NCBI GenBank assembly: GCA_027080245.1
Contig: JALWSN010000476.1
Coordinates: forward strand, 1-13,175
Direction: 5' to 3'
DNA: 13,175 bases
From: Ignavibacteriales bacterium
GTDB taxonomy: Bacteria > Bacteroidota > Ignavibacteria > Ignavibacteriales > Melioribacteraceae
Shown here: one piece after another, positions 1 to 5,649 of the stretch
Layout of the letters: the number at the start of each line of letters is the position of its first letter
Numbering within the stretch: position 1 is the stretch's first letter
Made by a program: the position numbers and the translations under genes
Notes under the pieces: generated by a model
The model's input: only the letters and a program-made list of their open reading frames with translations
Database searches by the model: none
What the model was told of the DNA's origin: nothing

Positions 1-120
1 GAACAGATTGGCGTCCATTCCTTCCATCCTCGCCCCGTTAGCCATTATTAAGCCGGGGTAAACTCCTTCCAGAGAACCTTTGGAGATTACAATGGAAACT
101 TTTTCGATTTGTTCGCTCAT
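1..120 (-). CDS. DsrE-like sulfur-transfer family protein, N-terminal 40 residues (gene runs off the left edge)
   Basis: Reading the minus strand from the ATG at 120-118 gives 40 uninterrupted codons to the window edge. The protein starts MSEQIEKVSIVISKGSLEGV and continues with a PGLIMANGARMEG stretch. This is the typical first beta-strand and helix of DsrE/DsrF/DsrH-like proteins (the DsrE2-type, often called peroxiredoxin-family). These are small proteins thought to carry or exchange sulfane sulfur, often next to DsrC/TusE and rhodanese-like proteins. A GGGAG ribosome site lies about 8 nt upstream of the ATG. It is the last visible gene of the operon, 20 bp after the DsrC gene. The catalytic cysteine region and any membrane segment lie outside the window, so activity cannot be judged. 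Confidence 0.75.
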   Translation of the reverse strand, partial: MSEQIEKVSIVISKGSLEGVYPGLIMANGARMEGMDANLF

Positions 121-140
121 TTTTTTTACTCCCTTAGTTA

Positions 141-458
141 TTAAATACATCCTTTAGGTTTTGGCAAACCGGCGATTTTAGCGGCTTTTTTAGCAGGTCC
201 TTTTGGGAACAGCTCGTAAAGTTCTTTTGTGCTAACACCGCTTTCTTTTGTGAGTCTTCTGATAGAAGGCGCCGTTCCTTTTTCCTGGAACTCCTTACGC
301 ATGAAATTAAGAATCGACCAATGTTTTTCGGTCAATTCTTCGATGCCTTCCATCTTCGCCAATTCTTTGGCTACTTCTTCGTTCCAATCTTCCAAATTGG
401 CTAAATTGCCGTCTGCGTCAACTTCAAGTTGTTTCCCTAAAATTTCGATTGTCGCCAT
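141..458 (-). CDS. DsrC/TusE-family sulfur relay protein with a single C-terminal cysteine
   Basis: The product is 105 residues, the usual DsrC/TusE length. It carries the family hallmarks: a DxDGxL-like start region, the EKHWSILNFMRKEF helix, and the flexible C-terminal arm FPKGPAKKAAKIAGLPKPKGCI. Canonical DsrC uses two arm cysteines, the penultimate one and another 11 residues earlier, to form a trisulfide during dissimilatory sulfur metabolism. Here only the penultimate Cys104 is present and position 93 is alanine, so the protein cannot form that intramolecular link. That makes it TusE-like or a 'DsrC-like' sulfur carrier that accepts one persulfide. An AAGGAG ribosome site precedes the ATG. 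It lies between a DUF1641 gene (16 bp gap) and a DsrE-like gene (20 bp gap), which suggests hand-off of sulfur from the operon's flavoprotein rather than tRNA thiolation. That partner assignment is inference. Confidence 0.9.
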   Translation of the reverse strand: MATIEILGKQLEVDADGNLANLEDWNEEVAKELAKMEGIEELTEKHWSILNFMRKEFQEKGTAPSIRRLTKESGVSTKELYELFPKGPAKKAAKIAGLPKPKGCI

Positions 459-474
459 TTTTTATTCTCCTTAT

Positions 475-1176
475 TTAGTTTTTAATTGCTTCTTGTTTTA
501 ATTCTTTACCGTTGCGAGGATTAGCTACATTCTTCAGGAATTGAACGGCAAAAGCCAATCCTTTTTTTAATTCCGGACTATTGAGTTCTTTCAAGAGAGA
601 AAAGAGGGTAACTTTTCCCGTGATTTCAATATCCAGATTCTTGTAAATTGAAATTGCGTTGTTGACCGTATGCAGCATGTCGGGTTGAGTAAGGTTTTTA
701 ACCGTATTCAAGATTGTAACGATATTGTCGGCTAAAGCCTTAACATCTTCCTTGCTGAATGAAGTTACGATATTGTCGATAACCGCGCTGAATTCTTTGA
801 GGAAATCGAAATAGCCTTTCTTATCGAACTCTTCCAATCTTAGCATTAAGTCTCTAAAGGATTCGCGGGAAATCGGAGCGAAATCGGTAAGGAAATCTCG
901 CAAGCTTTCGAGTTGTTCAATTGCGTTGGAAATTGTTGTAACGTTGCGCAACAGTTTTTTCCCGAGCGCAAGAATTTCCTGCGTACTGACGTATTCGCTA
1001 ATTTGATCGAGTTCCATTACCGTTGTATCGTACAAGTCCTTGCCGATAATCATCAAGTCGTCTTTTAACTCTTCCTTTTCGAGTCTGCTTCGCTTTTGAT
1101 GTTCGATTTCTTCAAGAATAAAATCCAGCTTGCGGTTAATGTCGTTTATTTGGGTTTGAATATCTTTTGTTTCCAT
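475..1176 (-). CDS. DUF1641 family protein
   Basis: The product is 233 residues, rich in helix and without cysteine. Residues 1-35 form a charged coiled-coil-like segment (TQINDINRKLDFILEEIEHQ). The C-terminal part, about residues 189-223, has the DUF1641 signature of a short LFSLLKELNSPELKKGLAF motif followed by a hydrophobic stretch. The family has no proven activity but repeatedly sits beside sulfide:quinone reductase-like flavoproteins and some formate dehydrogenases, so an accessory or membrane-docking role is often suspected. The reading frame is open upstream to 1215. I chose the ATG at 1176-1174 because it is preceded by an AGAGG ribosome site and follows the flavoprotein stop codon by a single base, implying coupled translation. 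The longer version would overlap the upstream gene by 38 bp. Confidence 0.85.
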   Translation of the reverse strand: METKDIQTQINDINRKLDFILEEIEHQKRSRLEKEELKDDLMIIGKDLYDTTVMELDQISEYVSTQEILALGKKLLRNVTTISNAIEQLESLRDFLTDFAPISRESFRDLMLRLEEFDKKGYFDFLKEFSAVIDNIVTSFSKEDVKALADNIVTILNTVKNLTQPDMLHTVNNAISIYKNLDIEITGKVTLFSLLKELNSPELKKGLAFAVQFLKNVANPRNGKELKQEAIKN

Positions 1177-1177
1177 A

Positions 1178-2407
1178 TTAAAACCTCTTGCCTGCCATTG
1201 ACATATTTGATTCAATTGGTAATTCTTTTCCTTTAAGTAATGAGTTCCAATACATCCAACGGAACATTACTTTTCCGTAGTGGTTCATTTTGGTTTCTTC
1301 CAATAAGGAAAACGGACCGACGCCCGGCAGCGGGAATTTGCCCGGCAGCGGCTCGGTGTCGTAGTTGAAATCAATTAAAATGCCTTTGCCGAATCCCGAC
1401 TCGATGAAGCAATTTGCGTGTCCGTCGAATTTAGCTTTGGGTTGTCTTCCTTCGATTACGTCAAGGAAGTTTTCGAACAGGATATCGGATTCGAAATGCG
1501 CCACGGAACCGGCTTTAGAGCTGGGCAAATCGGTAGCGTCTCCAATTACAAAAATATTGTCGTAGCCTTTTGCCATTAGCGTGTGTTTGTCCGTTGGAAT
1601 AAAGTTCAACTCGTCGCCCATTCCGCTGCGCGCAATTGCCTCATCGCCCATATTGGTGGGAATGGTAACGAGGACGTCGAACGGAATTTCCCGCTCGTCC
1701 CAGGAAACGATTTTTTTGTTTTCGTTGTCAACTCTTCCGATGTTAAAGTCGGTTGTAAGCCTGATATTTTTCTTGTCGAGGAAGTCGCCTAAAACCGAAG
1801 CGGCTTTAGGTTTGGTGAACGCGCCCGGCAGAGGCGTTACAAAGTGAATGTCCACTTTGTCTCTGATTCCTCTTTCGGTGAAGTACCAGTCGGCTAAAAA
1901 TACAAATTCCAGCGGCGCTACGGGGCATTTAATTGGCATCTCCGTAATGTTGAGCACAAGCTTGCCGCCTTCCCAGTGTTTGAAGAAATCTGCCAGAGCG
2001 CACGCTCCTTCGATGGTGTAGAAATCAAAAATATTTTTGTGCCACAATTCGCCCTTCATTCCTTCGGTTTCTTCGGGGTGAATTTTTGTTCCTGTAGCAA
2101 TTATTAAGTAATCGTAGGAAAGAACACGATTGTTCTTCAAAAGAACTTTGTTTTCTTCCGGAACGATTTTGTCTATTTCCGAAATAATTGCTTCCACGCC
2201 TGCGGGGAAGAAATCCCTTTTGGGTTTGATTACGTCCTTCCGCGTGTAAATTCCAAACGGAATGAACAAAAACCCAGGCTGGTAGTAGTGGGTTTCGAAT
2301 TGGTCGACAATAGTAATTTGCCATTCATCTCTGTCCAGAACGGCGTAAAGTTTGTTTAACATCATCGTGCCGGCTGCTCCGGCGCCTAAAATAACTAATT
2401 TCTTCAT
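1178..2407 (-). CDS. FAD/NAD(P)-binding oxidoreductase, sulfide:quinone oxidoreductase (SQR)-like
   Basis: The product is 409 residues, normal for SQR/flavocytochrome-c-like flavoproteins. Residues 4-13 form the N-terminal dinucleotide fold (VILGAGAAG) for FAD. An ATG motif at about 104-106 and VIGDATDLP at 287-294 are the later FAD contacts. Cys161 in KCPVAPLEF and Cys333 in ANCFIESGFG match the two cysteines that carry the polysulfide in SQR. The first of the three cysteines known in bacterial SQRs is not at its usual place. A Cys136 lies nearby but seems offset. The C-terminus (HYGKVMFRWMYWNSLLKGK) resembles the amphipathic end that docks SQR to the membrane. Predicted role: oxidise sulfide or a related sulfur species and pass electrons to quinone. 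A GAGGAAG ribosome site precedes the ATG. It is the second gene of the operon, 28 bp after the MerR gene. Substrate is inferred; other disulfide-type flavoproteins remain possible. Confidence 0.85.
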   Translation of the reverse strand: MKKLVILGAGAAGTMMLNKLYAVLDRDEWQITIVDQFETHYYQPGFLFIPFGIYTRKDVIKPKRDFFPAGVEAIISEIDKIVPEENKVLLKNNRVLSYDYLIIATGTKIHPEETEGMKGELWHKNIFDFYTIEGACALADFFKHWEGGKLVLNITEMPIKCPVAPLEFVFLADWYFTERGIRDKVDIHFVTPLPGAFTKPKAASVLGDFLDKKNIRLTTDFNIGRVDNENKKIVSWDEREIPFDVLVTIPTNMGDEAIARSGMGDELNFIPTDKHTLMAKGYDNIFVIGDATDLPSSKAGSVAHFESDILFENFLDVIEGRQPKAKFDGHANCFIESGFGKGILIDFNYDTEPLPGKFPLPGVGPFSLLEETKMNHYGKVMFRWMYWNSLLKGKELPIESNMSMAGKRF

Positions 2408-2435
2408 AGTTAACTCTTCCTCTGTTTATTTTTGA

Positions 2436-2858
2436 TTATTTAAGCAATTCTTTCAATTTGTCTTTTATTGAAGCGCAGTTGCCGTAAGCTTTGTAAACTT
2501 CGCATTCAAGGCAATTCCTGTCGCTGCAAAAATTGTTTTTGTGGTTAATCATCCAACAAGGTTTGTTGTGACTATTGTAAGCTTCGCAAGCGGCTCTGTC
2601 TTCTTCCGAGCAATGAACGATAGCCCAACATGGAATTAAAGCCAGAATTCTACGCATCCCCTCGATGTTAATCTTGTCTTCGTTAATTGTTTGCCTGATG
2701 CAGTGAATTCGTTCAAGGTCCCTGTCTGTGTAAAGCCTTTGATTGCTTTCTTTTTTGTAGGGAATGATTAATCCTTCTCTTTCGTACATTCTTAGTGTAG
2801 GAATTGAAATTCCAGCTAATTTTGCCGCTACGCTAATCGGGTATTTGGGCTCGTCCAT
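2436..2858 (-). CDS. MerR-family transcriptional regulator with cysteine-rich ('two-CW'-like) effector domain
   Basis: The product is 140 residues. Residues 6-70 form a MerR winged helix-turn-helix: ISVAAKLAGISIPTLRMYEREGL, then the wing with RLYTDRDLERI. The dimerisation helix is short. The remainder holds eight of the protein's nine cysteines: 77, 83, 91, 101, 111, 116, 119 and 128, plus Cys53 in the DNA-binding part. The spacing CW...C...C..AY...CW...C...CLEC.VY resembles the two-CW cysteine module found in some signalling proteins. It suggests a metal, Fe-S or thiol/persulfide switch, but no ligand can be assigned from sequence. It is the first gene of the sulfur operon, so it probably controls its own transcript. 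The start ATG at 2858 has only a weak GCGAG ribosome site. A dyad lies 22 bp upstream. Confidence 0.88.
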   Translation of the reverse strand: MDEPKYPISVAAKLAGISIPTLRMYEREGLIIPYKKESNQRLYTDRDLERIHCIRQTINEDKINIEGMRRILALIPCWAIVHCSEEDRAACEAYNSHNKPCWMINHKNNFCSDRNCLECEVYKAYGNCASIKDKLKELLK

Positions 2859-2872
2859 TATATTACTCGCTA

Positions 2873-2901
2873 TTATTAAAGTTGATACTATTTAATATCA
2901 A
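2873..2901 (-). promoter_or_regulatory. Possible promoter for the MerR-led operon
   Basis: On the minus strand a TTGATA (2901-2896) is followed after 17 bp by TAATAA (2878-2873). These are fair -35 and -10 matches, and the dyad at 2881-2902 fills the -35 box and spacer, as in MerR-controlled promoters. The leader to the ATG would be under 15 nt. No transcript data are available, so the boxes are tentative. Confidence 0.35.
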
Positions 2902-2902
2902 C
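2881..2902. promoter_or_regulatory. Candidate operator dyad of the sulfur operon
   Basis: GTTGATA (2881-2887) and TATCAAC (2896-2902) are perfect inverted arms around an 8-bp centre. Two further inner pairs match, so 9 of 11 positions pair. It lies 22 bp upstream of the MerR-type gene, where an autoregulatory MerR site is expected. Confidence 0.55.
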
Positions 2903-3231
2903 TTTCTTGCCAGAGTTCAATATGCGTTTTTTGGCTAAAATCGCAATTTCGTTTTTCCATTTTCTAAAAATTGAGAACAATCGGGCTTTTCCATTCCAAT
3001 GAATGAAAAAATAATGTAGGAATGAGCGTCTGAGGAGAAGAGTAAAGGCAAAAGCGTTTTTATTTGAGCAACATTTTTTCCCCTTTCTTTTCAACCTAAA
3101 CCCTAAACTTCTAAACCCCTAAACCAACTTTCAATTCTACATTTTGCCAAAAATTCTTGAAAATTCATCGCGAGTCGGCTACCGGTTCGTTTGTTTGCTT
3201 TTTTAAAATCATTTCAAACCCGTTTTTTAAA
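2903..3231. other. Intergenic region between the sulfur operon and the toxin-antitoxin cassette
   Basis: About 330 bp without a believable gene. A 68-codon minus-strand frame at 2888-3094 has low-complexity basic composition, no ribosome site and runs over the dyad, so I do not accept it. The only clear structure is the CCTAAAC-type tract at 3088-3125, annotated separately. No terminator hairpin was found. Confidence 0.6.
3088..3125. repeat. Telomere-like CCTAAAC repeat tract, left copy
   Basis: After TTTTCAA the tract reads as CCTAAAC (3095-3101), CCTAAAC (3102-3108), TTCTAAAC (3109-3116) and CCCTAAAC (3117-3124). Positions 3102-3125 are identical to 3774-3797 on the far side of the toxin-antitoxin genes. 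Confidence 0.85.
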
Positions 3232-3260
3232 TTGACAATCTGCCTTACTTGTATTATTTT
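3232..3260 (+). promoter_or_regulatory. Probable promoter of the antitoxin-toxin operon
   Basis: A perfect TTGACA (3232-3237) is followed after 17 bp by TATTTT (3255-3260). The -10 box is inside the palindrome at 3254-3274, so a bound antitoxin would block polymerase. The predicted leader to the ATG at 3289 is about 20 nt. Confidence 0.5.
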
Positions 3261-3274
3261 GTATTACAAAATAA
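3249..3274. promoter_or_regulatory. Operator for the ribbon-helix-helix antitoxin: 21-bp palindrome plus 10-bp direct repeat
   Basis: Arms TTATTTTGTA (3254-3263) and TACAAAATAA (3265-3274) are perfect reverse complements around one central T. Overlapping them, TTGTATTA occurs at 3249-3256 and again at 3259-3266, exactly 10 bp apart (one helical turn). Ribbon-helix-helix antitoxins typically bind such repeated short sites cooperatively. The site ends 14 bp before the antitoxin ATG. Confidence 0.7.
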
Positions 3275-3288
3275 ATCAGGGTGTTACA

Positions 3289-3507
3289 ATGAGTACCACT
3301 ATTACAGTAAGATTGCCCGACAAATTAGCCGAAGAACTTGCCAATATTTCCAAGCTTACGGAGCGCCCTAAATCTTATTTTGTTCAAAAGGCGCTGGAAA
3401 ATTACTTGAATGAACAAGCGCAATTGCAAATTGCGCTCGACAGATTGAGAGATATTAACGACCCCGTTATTACAATCAAAGACGTGAAAAAAGAAATTGG
3501 GCTATAA
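3289..3507 (+). CDS. Type II antitoxin, ribbon-helix-helix (RelB/CopG-like)
   Basis: The product is 72 residues. Residues 1-45 match an Arc/MetJ-type ribbon-helix-helix: the beta-strand TTITVRLPDKLAEEL, then helix A, the turn TERPKSYFVQKAL and helix B. Residues 46-72 form the tail expected to wrap the toxin. The frame is open upstream to 3157, but that would translate the promoter and palindrome. The ATG at 3289 has a CAGGGTG ribosome site and begins exactly at the conserved strand, so it is chosen. Role: neutralise the downstream RelE/ParE-type toxin and, as toxin-antitoxin complex, repress the shared promoter. The toxin gene overlaps its 3' end by 11 bp. Confidence 0.88.
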   Translation: MSTTITVRLPDKLAEELANISKLTERPKSYFVQKALENYLNEQAQLQIALDRLRDINDPVITIKDVKKEIGL

Positions 3508-3751
3508 GATCGCTTTCAAAAAATCCGTTACGCGGGATTTAAAAAATATTGAGCGAGCGGATGCAATTAAAATTCTCGACAAAATTGAAAATGAGCTTGC
3601 GCTGAAAGCCGACGAACTTCCGCAGCTAAGAGGGCAATTTGCCGGATTGAAAAAATACCGAATCGGCGATTACCGCGTTATTTTTACAATCATTAAGGAT
3701 ACTGTTTTAATATTACGAATCCGGCACAGGAAAGACGTTTACAAAAAGTGA
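3497..3751 (+). CDS. RelE/ParE-family toxin
   Basis: The product is 84 residues, the normal size for this fold. It shows the family pattern YKIAFKKSVTRDLKNI at the start, PQLRGQFAGLKKYRIGDYRVIFTI in the middle (Arg55, Arg60) and the C-terminal RIRHRKDVYKK (His77, Arg78, Tyr82). The basic and tyrosine residues at the end resemble the mRNA-cleaving site of RelE-type ribosome-dependent nucleases, so RelE activity is more likely than gyrase poisoning by ParE. The start is a TTG at 3497 inside the antitoxin gene, 11 bp before its end. There is no ATG or GTG nearby that preserves the first strand, and no strong ribosome site, so translation is probably coupled to the antitoxin. Confidence 0.87.
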   Translation: MGYKIAFKKSVTRDLKNIERADAIKILDKIENELALKADELPQLRGQFAGLKKYRIGDYRVIFTIIKDTVLILRIRHRKDVYKK

Positions 3752-3766
3752 AGCTTTGAAACTACA

Positions 3767-3808
3767 TTTTCAACCTAAACTTCTAAACCCCTAAACCCCT
3801 AAACTTCT
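3767..3808. repeat. Telomere-like CCTAAAC repeat tract, right copy
   Basis: TTTTCAA (3767-3773) is followed by CCTAAAC, TTCTAAAC, CCCTAAAC, CCCTAAAC and TTCT. Positions 3774-3797 are identical to 3102-3125. Together the two tracts bracket the toxin-antitoxin cassette as direct repeats 672 bp apart. Confidence 0.85.
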
Positions 3809-3859
3809 CCAACATTTTACTTTCCTCAAGCTTTTTCAAACAATGTCCTTTGTTTTTAT

Positions 3860-3867
3860 TAATTTTG
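3860..3867 (+). promoter_or_regulatory. Possible Bacteroidota-type -7 element of the thioredoxin-MORN operon
   Basis: TAATTTTG matches the TAnnTTTG consensus exactly and sits 41 bp before the ATG. No TTTG is found 19 bp upstream, so only half of the expected promoter is seen. Confidence 0.35.
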
Positions 3868-3908
3868 TTGAACTTAATTTTATTTAATAAAAATCATTAG
3901 GGACAAAA

Positions 3909-4304
3909 ATGTACGTAGCGGCGGCAATAGTTTTAATTTTAATATTAATGTTTGGAATGAGGCTTTCAATTTCAAGAAAGGCTAAAAAGAACGAAGGCAA
4001 AACGCTTGAAATAAATTCATTCAACGGCAAGGTTGCCGAATATCTTAAAAAAGAAAAATCCCTGTTTTACTTTTACGCGCCAAACTGCAGCGCGTGCAAA
4101 AGGCAGCAGCCGATAATCGACAAACTACAAAACGAATTTAGCGATATTATTAAAATCGACGTTTCAAAAGACCTTCCCACAGCTCGCAAATTTGGAGTAA
4201 TGGCAACCCCCACAATTGTTTTGATGAACCGAAACAAAATCAAAGAAATTTTAATTGGCTTGCGTTCGGAAGCTTTGCTTCGTTCAAAATTAAACGCCGG
4301 GTAA
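3909..4304 (+). CDS. Membrane-anchored thioredoxin-family protein
   Basis: The product is 131 residues. Residues 3-17 are one hydrophobic segment (VAAAIVLILILMFG). Residues about 40-129 form a compact thioredoxin domain with LFYFYAPNCSACKRQQPII: a Cys60-Ser-Ala-Cys63 active site, and the cis-proline Pro101 in MATPTIVLM. It probably reduces or exchanges disulfides. The residues after the membrane segment are strongly basic (RKAKKNEGK) while the N-terminus has no charge. By the positive-inside rule this favours N-out/C-in, leaving the thioredoxin domain in the cytoplasm, although a periplasmic domain is the usual guess for such proteins. An AGGGAC ribosome site precedes the ATG. The stop is one base from the start of the MORN-repeat gene, so both are co-translated. 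Confidence 0.87.
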   Translation: MYVAAAIVLILILMFGMRLSISRKAKKNEGKTLEINSFNGKVAEYLKKEKSLFYFYAPNCSACKRQQPIIDKLQNEFSDIIKIDVSKDLPTARKFGVMATPTIVLMNRNKIKEILIGLRSEALLRSKLNAG

Positions 4305-4305
4305 A

Positions 4306-5598
4306 ATGAAAATCGCTAAAGTATTTTTACTAACCATAGTATTTTTAGCACCGGCGCTAAGTCTTAAAGCGCAAACAAAAGAAATTCGCAAAACTTACTA
4401 CAAAAACGGGAAATTAAAATCCGTTGGCGAATACGTTAACGGAATTAAAAACGGCTATTACAAGGAATTTTACCCGGACGGGAAAATCTGGAAGGTGTGG
4501 AAGTTCAAAAACGGCAAAGAGGACAGCGTTTCCACATGGTATTTCCCGAATGGAAAAGTAAGCATGCGCTGGCTTTACAAAAACGGCAAGCTGGAAGGAA
4601 TTTCCAAATGGTACTACCGTACGGGCGAACTCTGGGCGGAAGCCGAGTACCACAACGATTTGCAGGACGGCTTTACCACCACTTACTACAAAAGCGGAAA
4701 AATCGAAGGAATTTTCGCTTACAAAAAAGGTAAATTAGACGGCGTTACAAAAATTTTCTACGAAAACGGCAAACTGGAAGTTGAACGGAATTACAAAAAC
4801 GACATGTTAGAAGGCGTTAGCAAAGTTTACTACGATTTTGGCGGAATTTCCCTGGAAGCGCATTACAAACACAACAAACTGGACGGCATTTCCTACCTTT
4901 ACTACCCCGACGGCTCGATTAAAGTTGTGGACACTTACATTAACGGGCAAATCGTCAAACGCGTTCGTTACGACAAAGAAGGAAATTTTCAGAAAGTGGA
5001 AGAGAGTTTTAAAAACTATTACGACGAAGGAACTATTTCCGCACAGTTGCATTTCCACAACGGCGAGCGAAACGGAATTAACGTTGAATATTACAAAAGC
5101 GGTTACGTCAAATCCGTTTTGCGTTACTACAACGGTAAAATAGACAGTGTGGCTACTTACTATTACGACGGCGGAATTTTAAAAAGAACGACTACTTTTT
5201 TAATGGGCGTTAAAAACGGGCGGGAAATTGTTTTCAATAAATCCGGCGTTAAAATTAGCGAACGAAATTATTTGAACGGAAACCTCGAAGGTTACAGACG
5301 GGATTATTACCCAAACGGAAATCTAAAAGCCATTGCTTTCTACCGCAACGGCAAAATAGACGGCAGGGCTTTAACTTATTACCCCGACGGGAAGATTCAA
5401 ACCGAGGAGACTTTTGTAAACGGAATTAAGGAGGGGCTTGCCAAATGGTATTCTTCTAACGGCAACCTGCTTGAAATTCAGCATTACAAGGCAAATTTGC
5501 CCGACGGGCGCTTTAGCGATTACGACGAAAACGGTAAATTAAAAACAACCCGGCTCTACAAAAAAGGCGAGCTTGTAAACGAGCAGAAGGACGAATAA
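4306..5598 (+). CDS. Secreted MORN-variant (YwqK-like) repeat protein
   Basis: The product is 430 residues. Residues 1-22 are a Sec signal peptide with a hydrophobic core (FLLTIVFLAPALSL) and likely cleavage near KAQ. There is no lipobox cysteine. The rest is about 17 tandem repeats of roughly 23 residues with the theme YYxNGKLxxxxxYxNGKxDGxxxx. One unit near residue 225 is shortened to about 16 residues (YDKEGNFQKVEESFKN). The pattern is the MORN_2 variant found in YwqK-like proteins, which are often named 'toxin-antitoxin system antitoxin' by automatic transfer from Bacillus. Nothing here supports an antitoxin role. A periplasmic or cell-surface binding scaffold is more likely. It is the second gene after the thioredoxin gene. 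No cysteine is present in the mature part, so it is not an obvious thioredoxin substrate. Confidence 0.85.
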   Translation: MKIAKVFLLTIVFLAPALSLKAQTKEIRKTYYKNGKLKSVGEYVNGIKNGYYKEFYPDGKIWKVWKFKNGKEDSVSTWYFPNGKVSMRWLYKNGKLEGISKWYYRTGELWAEAEYHNDLQDGFTTTYYKSGKIEGIFAYKKGKLDGVTKIFYENGKLEVERNYKNDMLEGVSKVYYDFGGISLEAHYKHNKLDGISYLYYPDGSIKVVDTYINGQIVKRVRYDKEGNFQKVEESFKNYYDEGTISAQLHFHNGERNGINVEYYKSGYVKSVLRYYNGKIDSVATYYYDGGILKRTTTFLMGVKNGREIVFNKSGVKISERNYLNGNLEGYRRDYYPNGNLKAIAFYRNGKIDGRALTYYPDGKIQTEETFVNGIKEGLAKWYSSNGNLLEIQHYKANLPDGRFSDYDENGKLKTTRLYKKGELVNEQKDE

Positions 5599-5649
5599 TA
5601 GATTTGCCTGCTGGTTTTTATCCCCCTTTTCGGTTTCTCGTAAACACTT

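Noticed and set aside
1177..1215. 13-residue extension of the DUF1641 protein into the flavoprotein gene
   Set aside because: The internal ATG at 1176 has a good ribosome site and follows the previous stop by one base.
2888..3094. 68-codon minus-strand frame upstream of the MerR gene
   Set aside because: Low-complexity lysine/arginine/phenylalanine-rich product, no ribosome site, overlaps the operator dyad and the repeat tract.
3157..3288. 44-residue N-terminal extension of the antitoxin
   Set aside because: It would translate the TTGACA promoter and the palindromic operator; the ATG at 3289 has a ribosome site and starts at the conserved strand.
4497..5143. Additional plus- and minus-strand frames inside the MORN-repeat gene
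   Set aside because: They recur because the coding repeats are periodic; no start signals and shadow-type composition.
5599..5649. Terminator between the convergent MORN and kinase genes
   Set aside because: The 51 bp contain no stem of useful length followed by a T tract on either strand.
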